From the NCBI GenBank assembly GCA_905182105.1, contig CAJJAR010000021.1:87900-151899 (forward strand): a DNA stretch of 64,000 nt. The letters are read 5' to 3'. The notes under the pieces are model-generated. The model worked only from the letters and a program-made list of their open reading frames with translations. It had not been told where the DNA came from and ran no database searches. Positions 19,546 through 29,880 of the stretch are shown here, one piece after another. Within the stretch, counting starts at the first letter, position 1, and each line of letters opens with the position of its first letter. Made by a program: the position numbers and the translations under genes. The stretch is from an uncultured Paracoccaceae bacterium (lineage in GTDB: Bacteria; Pseudomonadota; Alphaproteobacteria; Rhodobacterales; Rhodobacteraceae).

Positions 19546-20622
19546 TCAAACGTCCTGAAATCGATCAGGGCGATAGTTGGCGATGAGACCCGCGTGATAA
19601 TTGCTGGTCGCCTTATCCAAAACCTCACCTGCTAAAATTTCTGCCATAATCGGTGCTAGTGTTATGCCGGAATGCATGACAGCTGCGAACACGCCATTTG
19701 GCCCACAGGCTCCAACAACGGGCAAGCCATCTTTGGGCACAGGGCGTTGAGCAAACGCCACCTCCTCCCAATGCAAGTCGATTGATGGGATCAATGCATT
19801 CAAACGCTCCATTGCCTCGTCTGCAAGGGCATCGGGGCGACTTGTAACATGGGTTTGAGTGTCTGATTGATGAGAAGCCACTGTCGGGGCTAAAATATGC
19901 CCACTCGGCAATTGGCGGAACTCTTGACTTGGGGCAACCAACACATGCGATAGGATTGGCTTTACGGCTTGGCTGCGCATCATCAGCCCCGGACGCAGTA
20001 ACATTGGCAGTTCAACATCTAACAACGCCAACAGTTTGGAGCTTCCAGTGCCGCCCGCCACGATAACGCGGTCTGCGGGGATGACACCGCCGATCGTCGA
20101 GACACCGACAACTTGACCGCCTTTCGTTTCTATGCCCTCAACAAGGCAGCCCGTAATCAAACGTGCACCTGAAGCTGCGAGTAAATCTGCACATATCTGC
20201 ACACCATCAACAGCGGCTTCTTGGGGGAAATACAATGCGCGTTGGGGGGGCACTACAGCCGGTTCAAGCTGTTGAAATTGTGAGTTATTCAACACTTCGA
20301 CGTCATATCCCATCGCTTCTAAATCGGCGGCTTGGGTGTCAAAGGAATCGCCTTGTTCTTCCCAACATAAACACCCCGACCACGTGATTGCATTGGTGTG
20401 CAGTGCGTCATTCAACCGTCTGTAGCTGGCAATGCCTTCAGCGCGGATATCGTGATGCGACTTATCTAAGTAAAAGCTGGCGTTCGCCCAGCCAAAGGAA
20501 CGTCCTGTCGCTCCTGCCGCAGGTCCACTGGCGTCTATGACCGTTACGTCCACACCTTGTTGGGACAAGGTGAATGCGAGGCTTGCACCAACGATCCCTG
20601 CTCCAATTATGACAACCTGCAT
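19546..20622 (-). CDS. FAD-dependent oxidoreductase (DadA/glycine-oxidase-like)
   Basis: The 358-residue protein opens with the dinucleotide-binding motif VVIIGAGIVGASLAFTLSQ and continues with GATGRSFGWANASFY, typical of the D-amino-acid dehydrogenase/sarcosine-oxidase (DAO) family. The C-terminal GACGPNGVFAAVMHSGITLAP closes the FAD site. It would oxidise an amino acid or a related amine; the substrate is unknown. ATG at 20622 follows AAGGAAG, while the longer frame to 20679 runs into the divergent cupin gene. It is divergent from the cupin with only 45 bases between starts, so they may share regulation. Confidence 0.88.
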   Translation of the reverse strand: MQVVIIGAGIVGASLAFTLSQQGVDVTVIDASGPAAGATGRSFGWANASFYLDKSHHDIRAEGIASYRRLNDALHTNAITWSGCLCWEEQGDSFDTQAADLEAMGYDVEVLNNSQFQQLEPAVVPPQRALYFPQEAAVDGVQICADLLAASGARLITGCLVEGIETKGGQVVGVSTIGGVIPADRVIVAGGTGSSKLLALLDVELPMLLRPGLMMRSQAVKPILSHVLVAPSQEFRQLPSGHILAPTVASHQSDTQTHVTSRPDALADEAMERLNALIPSIDLHWEEVAFAQRPVPKDGLPVVGACGPNGVFAAVMHSGITLAPIMAEILAGEVLDKATSNYHAGLIANYRPDRFQDV

Positions 20623-20667
20623 TGCGATCTTCCTTGCGTTGCTTTGAGGCCAGCATAAGATAGCAGG

Positions 20668-21087
20668 ATGACAGCACAAGACATCATCGACCGCCTATCA
20701 CTCGAACCGCACCCTGAGGGCGGGTTTTATCGCCAAACATGGCGTGCCGAAAACGAAGGCCGCGCGGTTGGGACCTGTATTTATTTCCTATTGAAAGATG
20801 GTGATCATAGTCATTGGCACAAGGTCGATGCCACCGAAATTTGGCTTTATCACGCAGGTGCACCGCTGGTTCTGTCCCTGTCAAAAACAGATTCAGGACC
20901 TGCGACCGATCACCTTTTGACGCCTGATCTAACCAAAGGTGAACCACAATTGATCGTACCAGAGGGCCATTGGCAAGCGGCACGGACAACAGGCAAATAT
21001 ACGTTAGTTAGCTGTACTGTGTCGCCCGGTTTTGAATTTGAAGGCTTCACCTTGGCCGCGCCAAATTTTGAAATTTCTCTTTCTTAA
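20668..21087 (+). CDS. Cupin family protein (DUF985 type)
   Basis: The 139-residue protein has the cupin_5/DUF985 pattern: LEPHPEGGFYRQTWR, GTCIYFLLKDGDHSHWHKV, EIWLYHAGAPLVL, VPEGHWQAARTTG and LVSCTVSPGFEFEGF. It is a small beta-barrel with His residues that could bind a metal or sugar; members are mostly uncharacterised. Its stop is immediately adjacent to the stop of the convergent anmK gene (no spacer), so transcription of the two must overlap. Confidence 0.88.
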   Translation: MTAQDIIDRLSLEPHPEGGFYRQTWRAENEGRAVGTCIYFLLKDGDHSHWHKVDATEIWLYHAGAPLVLSLSKTDSGPATDHLLTPDLTKGEPQLIVPEGHWQAARTTGKYTLVSCTVSPGFEFEGFTLAAPNFEISLS

Positions 21088-22197
21088 TCAAGTACTTGGA
21101 TAGCTCAACATTCCACCAGAAACTGCTGCACGAACGCCAGTTGTACTGGAACAGGACGTTGGCAATCCGCGTGCAACCCTAACGGCCAGATAGGCAAAGG
21201 CTTGCGCCTCAAGCATATCTCCGTCCAATCCAACGCTCTCGATTTCAACGACGGGGTACTCTAGCGACACCTCTAGCATCTTCATCAAAATGGGATTTTT
21301 GCGTCCACCACCTGTCACCAAAACCTTGCTTGGTGGACGTGGGCAATGCTGCATTGCCTCTGCAACCCCAGCCGCGCACATAGCCGTTAACGTCGCAGTT
21401 GCATCGGAATCTGATAGCTCTTTTACCAAATCTATCATTTCAGAAAAATCGTTTCTATCCAATGACTTTGGTGGCACTCTTGAAAAGTATGGCTCAGCCA
21501 AGAACAAATCAAGCGCGCCCATTTCAACGGTGCCTGAGCTCGCGATTTTGCCGTCCTTATCAAACGCAACATCACAACGCGCTTGGACCAAATCATTGAT
21601 CGGTGCGTTCGCAGGGCCTGTGTCAAAGGCAAGCAATGCGCCCACATCTTCTGGTGCATTAATCGCGGGATCGACCCATGTCATGTTACCCACACCACCA
21701 AGGTTCAAGAACACGATAGGTCCATCAGCTTTAATGTAGCGCGCACAAGCGTGGTGAAAGAACGGCGCAAGGGGTGCGCCCTCGCCACCCAGTTCAACGT
21801 CAGCACTGCGGAAATCCCAAACTACTGGCGTCTTTAAACTCTCCGCCAATGCGGCGCCATCGCCCACTTGCAAGGTCCCTTGTTGACGGGGTGCATGAGC
21901 CAAAGTTTGACCGTGAAATCCAACTAAATCGATGTCTACAAATTCTGCCAACACCTCTGCGTGGACCGCGTCGATCACGACTGTTGCCGCATCAACCTCT
22001 GGCCCAAACCAGCGGCCTAAAGCAGCCGAAAGCACTGTCTGTTCTATGTCGGTATAACGTCGGTATTGCGTCGGTCCAAAGGCGGTAATGTCATGCCCGT
22101 CCGTCACCAGCACCGCCGCATCCACGCCGTCTAACGATGTGCCACTCATCGCTCCTAAAGCAACAATTGGAGTATTGGTTTTTCGAAAGCTCTTCAT
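21088..22197 (-). CDS. anmK: Anhydro-N-acetylmuramic acid kinase
   Basis: The 369-residue kinase has the AnmK blocks [76 protein letters not shown] and [17 protein letters not shown]. It phosphorylates and opens 1,6-anhydro-N-acetylmuramic acid for cell-wall recycling. This pathway also uses the beta-N-acetylhexosaminidase NagZ, which is encoded at 34410-35420 in this window. Length is normal. It is divergent from tyrS. Confidence 0.95.
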   Translation of the reverse strand: MKSFRKTNTPIVALGAMSGTSLDGVDAAVLVTDGHDITAFGPTQYRRYTDIEQTVLSAALGRWFGPEVDAATVVIDAVHAEVLAEFVDIDLVGFHGQTLAHAPRQQGTLQVGDGAALAESLKTPVVWDFRSADVELGGEGAPLAPFFHHACARYIKADGPIVFLNLGGVGNMTWVDPAINAPEDVGALLAFDTGPANAPINDLVQARCDVAFDKDGKIASSGTVEMGALDLFLAEPYFSRVPPKSLDRNDFSEMIDLVKELSDSDATATLTAMCAAGVAEAMQHCPRPPSKVLVTGGGRKNPILMKMLEVSLEYPVVEIESVGLDGDMLEAQAFAYLAVRVARGLPTSCSSTTGVRAAVSGGMLSYPST

Positions 22198-22263
22198 TGG
22201 CCTTTTCCTTTGCCTTACCCCTCCCTATAGATTGCTTTGCAAAACCAACCAAGAGTACGTGCT

Positions 22264-23514
22264 ATGACCTACCACCCAAAATCAGAATTTGTTGCAGTAA
22301 TGATGGAACGCGGTTTCCTTGCCGACTGCACCGATTATCAAGGGCTGGATGATGCACTGCTTAAAGGTGCGCAACCTGGCTATATCGGCTTTGACGCCAC
22401 AGCCAAATCTCTGCATGTTGGATCATTGATCCAGATCATGATGCTGCGCTGGTTGCAAAAGACCGGCAACAAGCCAATCACCTTGATGGGTGGCGGCACA
22501 ACAAAGGTTGGCGACCCGTCTTTTCGCGCGGATGAACGCCCTTTGCTGGATAATGCAGCCATTGATGACAATATCGCAGGCATCAAGAAGGTGTTCAGCG
22601 CCTACCTAGAATACGGCGATGGGCCTACAGATGCGATCATGATCAACAACGCCGAATGGTTAGACGAGTTGAACTACCTCGACTTCTTGCGCGACATTGG
22701 TCGCCATTTCTCGATCAACCGCATGTTGTCGTTTGAATCAGTGAAATCACGCCTTGATCGTGAACAGTCGCTATCTTTCCTCGAATTCAACTACATGATC
22801 CTTCAAGCTTATGACTTTATGGAACTTAGCCGTCGTTATGGCTGTGTTCTGCAAATGGGTGGTTCGGATCAATGGGGCAATATCGTCAACGGTATCGACC
22901 TGACGCGCCGTGTTATTGACGGCGAAGTCTACGGTCTGACATCCCCATTGCTGACCACATCTGATGGCAGAAAGATGGGCAAATCACTGTCTGGTGCCAT
23001 TTGGTTAAACCCTGACATGCTGTCCCCATATGAGTTCTGGCAGTTCTGGCGCAACACAACAGACGCCGATGTTGGGCGTTTCCTTAAGCTATATACCGAG
23101 CTGCCTGTAGACGAATGTGATCGCCTTGGTGCACTTAAGGGTGCAGAAATCAACGAGAGCAAGGTGCGTTTGGCCAATGAGGTCACTACCCTATTGCACG
23201 GTGCAGATGCGGCAGCGGCGGCTGAGGCCACAGCACGCGAAGTGTTTGAAAAAGGTGGTATTGGTGATGATTTGCCAACGCTAACTCTGAGCGCTGAAGA
23301 CATAGGCGATGGGATCTCAATAGTTCAGTTGCTGGTAAAATCCGGCCTTGCGGGGTCCGGCAAAGAAGCCAAGCGTCTGATTTCTGAGAACGGCGCCAAG
23401 ATCAATGATGAACCACTGGCTGAAGCTGGGATGATGATTGATGCCGCTGCTCTGGCCACACCAATGAAACTAAGTGCCGGCAAAAAGCGCCATGCTCTGG
23501 TACAAATTGGGTAG
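22264..23514 (+). CDS. tyrS: Tyrosyl-tRNA synthetase
   Basis: The 416-residue class I synthetase has the HIGH-type motif in [14 protein letters not shown] (about residue 45), the tyrosine-pocket block [20 protein letters not shown] with SDQWGN, and the KMSKS-type loop [14 protein letters not shown] (about 235). It ends in an S4 RNA-binding domain ([18 protein letters not shown]). ATG at 22264 begins the conserved sequence; the frame extends upstream by nine codons without support. Confidence 0.96.
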   Translation: MTYHPKSEFVAVMMERGFLADCTDYQGLDDALLKGAQPGYIGFDATAKSLHVGSLIQIMMLRWLQKTGNKPITLMGGGTTKVGDPSFRADERPLLDNAAIDDNIAGIKKVFSAYLEYGDGPTDAIMINNAEWLDELNYLDFLRDIGRHFSINRMLSFESVKSRLDREQSLSFLEFNYMILQAYDFMELSRRYGCVLQMGGSDQWGNIVNGIDLTRRVIDGEVYGLTSPLLTTSDGRKMGKSLSGAIWLNPDMLSPYEFWQFWRNTTDADVGRFLKLYTELPVDECDRLGALKGAEINESKVRLANEVTTLLHGADAAAAAEATAREVFEKGGIGDDLPTLTLSAEDIGDGISIVQLLVKSGLAGSGKEAKRLISENGAKINDEPLAEAGMMIDAAALATPMKLSAGKKRHALVQIG

Positions 23515-23539
23515 TATTTTGACGATTTAGAATAGTTTG

Positions 23540-23565
23540 AAAGGGCCGCTTATTTAGTGGCCTTT
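23540..23565. terminator. Imperfect stem-loop at the convergent tyrS / ABC-F 3' ends
   Basis: AAAGGGCC (23540-23547) pairs with GGCCTTT (23559-23565) allowing one bulged base, and TTTTC follows on the plus strand. The hairpin overlaps the last codons of the minus-strand ABC-F gene. It may terminate both transcripts; the stem is short, so this is tentative. Confidence 0.45.
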
Positions 23566-25361
23566 TCTTCGAGTAGCATCCATTCTTCTTCGGCCACGTC
23601 CAATTTGGATTGGCGTTCGATCAATGCATCAGTTGCCTTTTGAAACTTAACTGGGTTGGCAGTGAACAATTCTGGATCGCTCATCAATTCTTGCAGCTTG
23701 CCAATTTCAGCTTCCAATTGTTCCATTTCCGCAGGAATGGTTTCAAGACGGTGCTTTTCAGTAAAGCTAAGGCCTGACTTAGGTGCCTCTTCTTTTTCCT
23801 TACCTTTAGACGCAGAACGTTTTGATTTCACGACGCTTTCACCAAAATCATCCTGATTGCGCTGTGCGATATAGTCGGACCAACCGCCGGCATAAACAGT
23901 CGCTTTGCCGTCACCTTCCATCGCGATGGTCGTTACCGCCACACGGTCAAGGAAATCACGGTCGTGGCTTACCAAAACAACGGTACCGTCGTATTGGCCC
24001 AGCAAGTCCTGAAGCAAATCAAGAGTTTCAATATCAAGGTCATTGGTCGGCTCATCGAGCACCAAAAAGTTGCTGCTGCGGGCCATCAATTTGGCAAGCA
24101 ACAGGCGTGCTTTTTCACCACCAGACAAAGAGCGTACAGGCGCGCGCGCCTGCCCCTCGTCGAATAGGAATTCCTTTAGGTAGCCAACAACGTGCTTAGG
24201 CATTCCGCGCACCATCACTTGGTCCGCTTTGCCTGAAACGCGCATCTCTGGATCACCTGTAAGGCTTTCCCAAAGGGTCATGTCACCATCAAGCTGAGCG
24301 CGCGATTGATCAAACAAAGCCAATTCAAGGTTGGTGCCCAACTTGATCGTACCAGTGTCAGGCTCTTCGCGCCCAATCATCATGTTCAAGAGCGTGGTTT
24401 TACCAACACCATTTGGACCAACCAGCGCGATGCGATCACCACGATTAATTGTAATATCAAAGGGTTCAAGGATTTTCTTATCACCAAAAGCCTTGGTAAT
24501 CTGGGTCGCTTCAATGACCTTGCGGCCTGATTTTTTGCCAGCCTCAAACGCCATGGCCGCAGCCCCTTGACGGGTGATCTGCCCTGCCCGTTCAGCGCGC
24601 AATTCCTGCAAGGCACGAACGCGCCCTTGGTTGCGTTTGCGGCGCGCAGAAATGCCTTCAACGGCCCACCGTGCTTCAGCTTTGATCTTGCGGTTCAACT
24701 TGTGACGTTGGGTGTCTTCTTCTTCCCACGTTGCATCACGCCATGCCTCGAATTCACCGAACCCGCGTTCCTGACGTTTGACCATACCGCGGTCAATCCA
24801 AAGGGTCGCGAGGGTCAGCGCCTGCAAGAATGCACGGTCGTGGCTGATAAGAATATAGCCCTTGCGCGTCGCCTTCAGCTCAGATTCGAGCCAAGCAATC
24901 GCTTCAATATCAAGGTGGTTGGTCGGCTCGTCCAGTAACATTAAATCTGGGCCACCGGCCATCAGACGGGCTAAGGCCGCACGACGACATTCGCCACCAG
25001 ATGCGGTCTCAACCGGACGAGCTGGATCAAATTTAAGGCCCGCGCCTGCGCGCTCAACTTTGTACATCTCACTCTCGTCCAACCCATGGGCTGCAAAATC
25101 GCCCAGTGTGGCAAAACCAGAAAGGTCGGGTTCTTGTTCCATGTATCCAACTGACACACCTGGACCTGCGATCACCTCCCCAGAGTCAGGTTCGACCAAT
25201 CCGCCCATGACTTTCATCAAGGTGGACTTGCCAGAGCCGTTGCGCCCAACAAGGGCAACACGGTCCCCCGGTTGTGCGACCAGACTAAGACCGTCAAAAA
25301 TGGGATCACCGCCGAAAGTCAGCGAAATTTCGTTCAATTGAAGAAGGGGTATACGAGCCAT
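23550..25361 (-). CDS. ABC-F family ATPase (Uup-like)
   Basis: The 603-residue soluble protein has two ATP-binding cassettes and no membrane helices. Walker A sites are VGRNGSGKSTLMK (about residue 38) and VGPNGVGKTTLLN (about 315). ABC signatures are ETASGGECRRAALARL and RSLSGGEKARLLLAKL. Walker B sites are LMLLDEPTNHLDIEAI and FLVLDEPTNDLDIETL. A charged linker follows the first cassette and a coiled-coil C-terminal extension (about 530-603) is of the Uup/EttA kind. ABC-F proteins act on the ribosome or on DNA branch structures. The C-terminal coiled coil makes Uup the nearest type. Confidence 0.9.
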   Translation of the reverse strand: MARIPLLQLNEISLTFGGDPIFDGLSLVAQPGDRVALVGRNGSGKSTLMKVMGGLVEPDSGEVIAGPGVSVGYMEQEPDLSGFATLGDFAAHGLDESEMYKVERAGAGLKFDPARPVETASGGECRRAALARLMAGGPDLMLLDEPTNHLDIEAIAWLESELKATRKGYILISHDRAFLQALTLATLWIDRGMVKRQERGFGEFEAWRDATWEEEDTQRHKLNRKIKAEARWAVEGISARRKRNQGRVRALQELRAERAGQITRQGAAAMAFEAGKKSGRKVIEATQITKAFGDKKILEPFDITINRGDRIALVGPNGVGKTTLLNMMIGREEPDTGTIKLGTNLELALFDQSRAQLDGDMTLWESLTGDPEMRVSGKADQVMVRGMPKHVVGYLKEFLFDEGQARAPVRSLSGGEKARLLLAKLMARSSNFLVLDEPTNDLDIETLDLLQDLLGQYDGTVVLVSHDRDFLDRVAVTTIAMEGDGKATVYAGGWSDYIAQRNQDDFGESVVKSKRSASKGKEKEEAPKSGLSFTEKHRLETIPAEMEQLEAEIGKLQELMSDPELFTANPVKFQKATDALIERQSKLDVAEEEWMLLEEKATK

Positions 25362-25443
25362 GCTTGCCAGCTACCTGCCCCACGCGACAGGGTCAATCGC
25401 CGCTCTTCATTTTACCAAATAAACTCTCGCCCTTTGGGCGAAA

Positions 25444-26168
25444 CTACCCGACCAAGGCGCGAAGAAGCCGTTTAAGTTCTTGAGGAATAGCTTTTATATC
25501 GATAGCCGTGAAAAAATGCATCGTATTTAGATCACGATCGATCACCGCATGATCACTCACCCAACCGCCCATTAGTAGATAGGTACTCAGCAATGGTGGC
25601 ATATCTGCATTGTCTTTTTTAGCGTCAAAGCCCTGTGTAACCTCACTTCTAAAATTAAACACATCAGCAAATTAATGTTTGGGTGCCCAGTGTGCCGCGC
25701 GGTGTGGTGCCCACCTAACAATGCGAACACCACCTGATGCGCGGCTGTGTCGTTCCCAGAAAAGGAAGTGAATCCAAACAGCGTAGAAATTTATTTTCCA
25801 TCCACACAAGCTGTTAATGCGGCCCATGCGATCCGGATAATATCGGGGACTTGTTCACTGGGGTGAATGCAAAATTGGCCCAATTCGATCATCGATCCAG
25901 AAAAACCAGCCAAAGCGCTGAGGTCGTAGAATTGCGCAGAATAGCTGGAGTCAATCGATGCACCTGTTCCAGCCAACATTCTAAAATACCCAACCAGCCG
26001 ATTGTCTTGCGTTGAACGAATAAGGATATGAGAGCAGGACTTATCAAACCCGTCAGCATCGCTGCCTTCTAGATTAAAGCATAAGCCACACAATATTTGG
26101 GATTCAGATAAATCGTCGTCAGACTTGGCAACTGAAACTTCATAACTGCCCTTCACAAAGGACATCAT
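25444..26168 (-). pseudogene. Decayed OlsB-like GNAT acyltransferase (ornithine-lipid type)
   Basis: Three fragments on the minus strand assemble into one protein. From 26168 the frame reads GSYEVSVAKSDDDLSESQIL, then IDSSYSAQFYDLSALAGFSG and IELGQFCIHPSEQVPDIIRI, up to a TAA at 25793-25791. In the same frame it then continues TLFGFTSFSGNDTAAHQ. Near 25690-25705 the frame shifts to read AAHWAPK, meets another TAA at 25674-25672, and continues FADVFNFRSEVTQGFDAKKD, MPPLLSTYLLMGGWVSDHA and FFTAIDIKAIPQELKRLL. The order matches the hemolysin-like N-acyltransferases (OlsB) that make lyso-ornithine lipid. At least two stops and one frameshift make it non-functional. The identification is from memory of the family pattern. 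Confidence 0.75.
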
Positions 26169-26249
26169 CTCAATAGGAATTTAAACGTTCCGTTCGCGGC
26201 AACATTCCTCAACGCAGCTCATCGTGCAAGGAACCCTAACCGCCCAGCC

Positions 26250-26693
26250 CTAAATGCCAGCACCGGCCATACCGATGTTGCCAATCAACTGACGCAGAAA
26301 GGTTTTATTGCTCACTGCAGTGTCCGTGACACGACGCGTAAGTGGCACAACTTGTCCATCTTCTAACCCAAAGCGTTCTATATTGCTGACAACACCCGCA
26401 CTGTCAAAGCTGATAGCAACCAATTGGCGTTCAATTTCTTTTGACGCTGTTGGGCCAAACGTCCGCAAACGGCTACGCACATAGTAATAGCCACCATCAT
26501 TCAACACGCCACCAGATGATGGTGGCCCGACAGTCTCTTCAACAGACGCTCGCGTATCAACGCCAACGATAATCGCATCAAGGTCTTCCTGTGGTGGAAT
26601 ATAGCCGTGATTTTTATAAGTTGGCGTACATGCGCCAATAGTCAAACATACGGCTCCTGCGGTGATCCACTTGCGATAGGATGTGAACTGCAT
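26250..26693 (-). CDS. bamE: Outer-membrane assembly lipoprotein BamE (SmpA/OmlA)
   Basis: The 147-residue lipoprotein starts with a signal peptide ending in the lipobox LTIGAC (Cys about residue 22). The BamE-like body contains VGVDTRASVEETVGPPSSGG, GGYYYVRSRLRTFGP and a beta-strand LVAISFDSAGVVSNIERFGL. It is an accessory subunit of the BAM complex that folds outer-membrane proteins. ATG at 26693 is chosen for its lipoprotein signal and the upstream GAGGG; the frame extends to 26744. It is divergent from the DUF177 gene, the usual roseobacter arrangement. Confidence 0.88.
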   Translation of the reverse strand: MQFTSYRKWITAGAVCLTIGACTPTYKNHGYIPPQEDLDAIIVGVDTRASVEETVGPPSSGGVLNDGGYYYVRSRLRTFGPTASKEIERQLVAISFDSAGVVSNIERFGLEDGQVVPLTRRVTDTAVSNKTFLRQLIGNIGMAGAGI

Positions 26694-26781
26694 TTTAACT
26701 GCCCTCTTGCTCTTAATCGTTACGGCTTTTATCCCGCGTACCAAAGGAACGTCCCTGTTTCAAGAAACGAAAGCATGAATC

Positions 26782-27333
26782 ATGTCAGTAGCACTTCCAT
26801 CCAAGCTCGCTTATCGCGTTATGGATCTTCCAAATAACTCGATTAAAAAGTTCGATTTACGCCCAGAACCAGCACAAAATGACGCAACTGCTGCGAAATT
26901 AAACCTGCTGGGTTTGCGTAAACTGCGTTTCACTGGTCAAATCCAGTCGTCTGGTAAATCAGACTGGCGTTTAACTGGAACAATCGGCGCAACGGTTATC
27001 CAACCCTGCACAATCACCCTTGAACCAGTCATGACCAGAATTGATGAATCCGTTGAGCGCCTTTTCGTAAAAGAAATGAGTGATCTGTGTGAGGAAGAAA
27101 TCGAGATGCCAGAGGACGAAACCGTCGAACCCTTGGGCACATGGATCGACCCTGAGGCTATTATGATCGAGTCTTTGTGCCTCACGTTGCCAGAGTATCC
27201 ACGGGCCGAAGGCGCAACGCTTGGAGAATCCATATACACTCAACCTGGTGAAGCCCCAATGCGCGATGAAGATGCGCGCCCTTTTGCCGGTCTAGCAGCC
27301 CTGAAAGACCAGTTGAAATCAGGCGATGAATAA
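26782..27333 (+). CDS. DUF177/YceD family protein
   Basis: The 183-residue acidic protein has the YceD pattern: GLRKLRFTGQIQSSGKSDW, TVIQPCTITLEPVMTRID, VERLF, an acidic stretch with EEEIEMPEDE, and IMIESLCLTLPEYPRAEGA. YceD-type proteins precede rpmF in many bacteria and are linked to 23S rRNA maturation. Here rpmF, plsX and fabH follow on the same strand, as expected. Confidence 0.9.
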   Translation: MSVALPSKLAYRVMDLPNNSIKKFDLRPEPAQNDATAAKLNLLGLRKLRFTGQIQSSGKSDWRLTGTIGATVIQPCTITLEPVMTRIDESVERLFVKEMSDLCEEEIEMPEDETVEPLGTWIDPEAIMIESLCLTLPEYPRAEGATLGESIYTQPGEAPMRDEDARPFAGLAALKDQLKSGDE

Positions 27334-27530
27334 GAGATAACAGTCATAGCCCTAAAGTGTCCAAATATCTGCTTGCGTCTGAGATAATTCGCAGTATTTT
27401 GCCTGCCTCATGGTATTAAAGGTTGGACATGTTGAGGCACACCGCCTAAACGCACGTCACGCCCAAACCAAACGTTATGCAACATCGGCTCCGCATACTG
27501 CGTCGCCCTTTAATCTAAAGGCCCATTATA

Positions 27531-27737
27531 ATGGCTGTTCAACAGAACAAAGTTTCCACATCGCGCCGCAACAACCGTCGCTCGCACGATTCCCTGGTTG
27601 CTGCAAACCCAAACGAATGTACCAACTGCGGTGAACTGAAGCGCCCTCACCACATCTGTGCGGCTTGCGGTCACTATGACAATAACGAGATTGTCGCATT
27701 GGCTGAAGAAGTCGACATGGAAGACGACGCGGCATAA
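27531..27737 (+). CDS. rpmF: 50S ribosomal protein L32
   Basis: The 68-residue protein begins [20 protein letters not shown] and carries a zinc-ribbon CTNCG...CAACG (two CxxC pairs at about residues 30-48), followed by an acidic tail. It is a structural protein of the large subunit. The location between DUF177 and plsX is the conserved one. The 197 bases upstream presumably contain its promoter, but I could not fix it with confidence. Confidence 0.97.
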   Translation: MAVQQNKVSTSRRNNRRSHDSLVAANPNECTNCGELKRPHHICAACGHYDNNEIVALAEEVDMEDDAA

Positions 27738-27774
27738 ACTGCCGCTTGGCCCTGATGCAGATAGGCATTCGCAA

Positions 27775-28848
27775 ATGACGGCACTGCCCGATCAAACAGA
27801 CGCGAAACGCCGGAACACTGTAATTGCAGTGGACGCTATGGGTGGTGACAGTGGTCCTTCAGCAATCGTCGCTGGATGTGCCGCTTTTGCCAAACGTCGC
27901 AAGGACGTCGATATTATCCTGCATGGGCCTCAAGCTACGCTTGAGGCCCTTGTTTTGCGCCGTAAGCAACTTAATGGTCGTGTCACTATCCGTGATGCGG
28001 CTCAAGTTGTTTCTATGGAAGACAAACCAAGCCAAGTCGTCCGCCATGGTAAAAAGACGTCTATGTGGGCCACAGTCGAAACTGTACGTTCTGGTGATGC
28101 TGAAATTGCCGTAAGCTGTGGCAACACAGGTGCTTTGATGGCAGTATCAATGATACGCCTACGCAAATTGCCGGGCGTCAATCGACCAGCAATTGCTGTG
28201 CTTTGGCCATCATCCAACCCCCAGGGTTTCAACGTCATGTTGGATGTTGGAGCGGACATTCGTGCCGATGCTGATGATTTGATGCGTTATGCGTTAATGG
28301 GAGCATCCTATGCCCGCAACGGCATGGACCTGCCCCGCCCGCGTATCGGCTTGCTGAATGTAGGCACCGAAGAACACAAAGGCCGTCCAGAACTGCACGA
28401 AGCCTATGAGTTAATCTCAGCCCAAGCAGAACAAGCCAACTTTGAATTTGTTGGTTTTGTTGAGGGTGGCGACATTCCGGGTGACGTTGCCGATGTCATT
28501 GTGACAGATGGTTTCACAGGCAACATTGCGATCAAGACCGGTGAAGGTACTGCTGGTTTGATCGGTGATTTGCTTCGCAAAGCCTTTAAAAATACTCCGA
28601 TGTCACGCCTTGCTTACCTGTTCGCCTTTACATCTATGCAGCGCTTGAAACGCCGTATAGACCCACGCCGTGTAAATGGTGGTGTATTTTTGGGCTTGAA
28701 CGGTATGGTCGTGAAATCGCATGGTTCTGCAGACGCAACAGGCGTTGCCGCTGCGCTGCAATTGGCCGCACAGCTGGCCGAAAATGGATTTACTGGCAAG
28801 TTGGCCGCCCGCGTGGCCGCTGTTTTGCCCACCAAACCAAAGGATTAA
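27775..28848 (+). CDS. plsX: Phosphate acyltransferase PlsX
   Basis: The 357-residue enzyme has the PlsX blocks IAVDAMGGDSGPSAIVAG (about residue 17), VSCGNTGALMA, LLNVGTEEHKGRPELHEA, VGFVEGGDIPGDVADVIVT and DGFTGNIAIKTGEGTA. It makes acyl-phosphate from acyl-ACP for phospholipid synthesis. ATG at 27775 starts the conserved part; the frame extends upstream into rpmF in another reading frame. It is followed by fabH after five bases, forming a fatty-acid/phospholipid operon. Confidence 0.96.
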   Translation: MTALPDQTDAKRRNTVIAVDAMGGDSGPSAIVAGCAAFAKRRKDVDIILHGPQATLEALVLRRKQLNGRVTIRDAAQVVSMEDKPSQVVRHGKKTSMWATVETVRSGDAEIAVSCGNTGALMAVSMIRLRKLPGVNRPAIAVLWPSSNPQGFNVMLDVGADIRADADDLMRYALMGASYARNGMDLPRPRIGLLNVGTEEHKGRPELHEAYELISAQAEQANFEFVGFVEGGDIPGDVADVIVTDGFTGNIAIKTGEGTAGLIGDLLRKAFKNTPMSRLAYLFAFTSMQRLKRRIDPRRVNGGVFLGLNGMVVKSHGSADATGVAAALQLAAQLAENGFTGKLAARVAAVLPTKPKD

Positions 28849-28853
28849 CACGC

Positions 28854-29825
28854 ATGACATTGCGCGCTGTTGTAAAAGGGGTTGGGCATTACCTACCGGA
28901 ACGTATTGTTCCGAATGCTGAATTTGAGAAAACCTTAGATACGACAGATGAGTGGATCAAATCCCGTTCAGGCATAGAACGTCGCCATTTCGCCGCCGAA
29001 GGTGAAACAACATCCATGTTGGCAACCAAAGCGGCGCAAGCGGCTTTAACCAATGCTGGAATGACCGCAGATGACGTGGATGCCATCGTTTTGGCAACCT
29101 CAACCGCCGACCTTACCTTCCCCTCAGCTGCAACGATGGTTCAAGCGAACCTTGGCATGACCAAAGGCTTTGCCTTTGATATTCAAGCTGTTTGTGCCGG
29201 TTTCGTCTTTGCCCTTAGCAATGCGAATGCTTTAATCCTATCGGGTCAGGCAAAACGTGTATTGGTGATTGGCGCAGAAACATTCAGCCGTATCATGGAC
29301 TGGACCGACCGGGGCACCTGCGTGTTGTTTGGTGATGGCGCTGGTGCATTAATATTAGAAGCCGAAGAAGGTGCTGGCGACAACGGCGATCGTGGCATTC
29401 TATCAACAGACCTAAATTCAGACGGCACACACCGTGATCTGCTGTATGTTGACGGAGGTGTCAGCACTGGCACGTCTGGTTACCTGCGCATGCAAGGCAA
29501 TCAAGTGTTCCGCCACGCAGTCGGTAAATTGGCAGCGACAGCCACAACTGCGATGGAGCGCGCAAACGTCACAACTGATGACGTTGACTGGATCGTCCCA
29601 CATCAGGCAAATATCCGTATTATTCAAGGCACTGCCAAAAAGATGGGCGTTCCGATGGAGAACGTAATCGTCACGGTCCAAGATCACGGCAACACCTCTG
29701 CCGCATCTATCCCGCTTGCAATGTCTGTTGGTGCCCAAAACGGCCAAATCAAAAAAGGTGATTTACTTGTCACAGAGGCAATCGGTGGTGGACTGGCCTG
29801 GGGCGCGGTGGTTTTACGCTGGTAA
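28854..29825 (+). CDS. fabH: 3-oxoacyl-ACP synthase III (FabH)
   Basis: The 323-residue condensing enzyme has the active-site Cys in DIQAVCAGFVFALS (about residue 113), the catalytic His in WIVPHQANIRI (about 248) and the Asn in QDHGNTSAASIPLA (about 279). It starts fatty-acid chains from acetyl-CoA and malonyl-ACP. It is co-transcribed with plsX. Length and catalytic triad are intact. Confidence 0.97.
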   Translation: MTLRAVVKGVGHYLPERIVPNAEFEKTLDTTDEWIKSRSGIERRHFAAEGETTSMLATKAAQAALTNAGMTADDVDAIVLATSTADLTFPSAATMVQANLGMTKGFAFDIQAVCAGFVFALSNANALILSGQAKRVLVIGAETFSRIMDWTDRGTCVLFGDGAGALILEAEEGAGDNGDRGILSTDLNSDGTHRDLLYVDGGVSTGTSGYLRMQGNQVFRHAVGKLAATATTAMERANVTTDDVDWIVPHQANIRIIQGTAKKMGVPMENVIVTVQDHGNTSAASIPLAMSVGAQNGQIKKGDLLVTEAIGGGLAWGAVVLRW

Positions 29826-29880
29826 CCCACCATTTTTGTATAAATCCAACGCTGAAACTACCGTTGGCAAGGCATTGATA

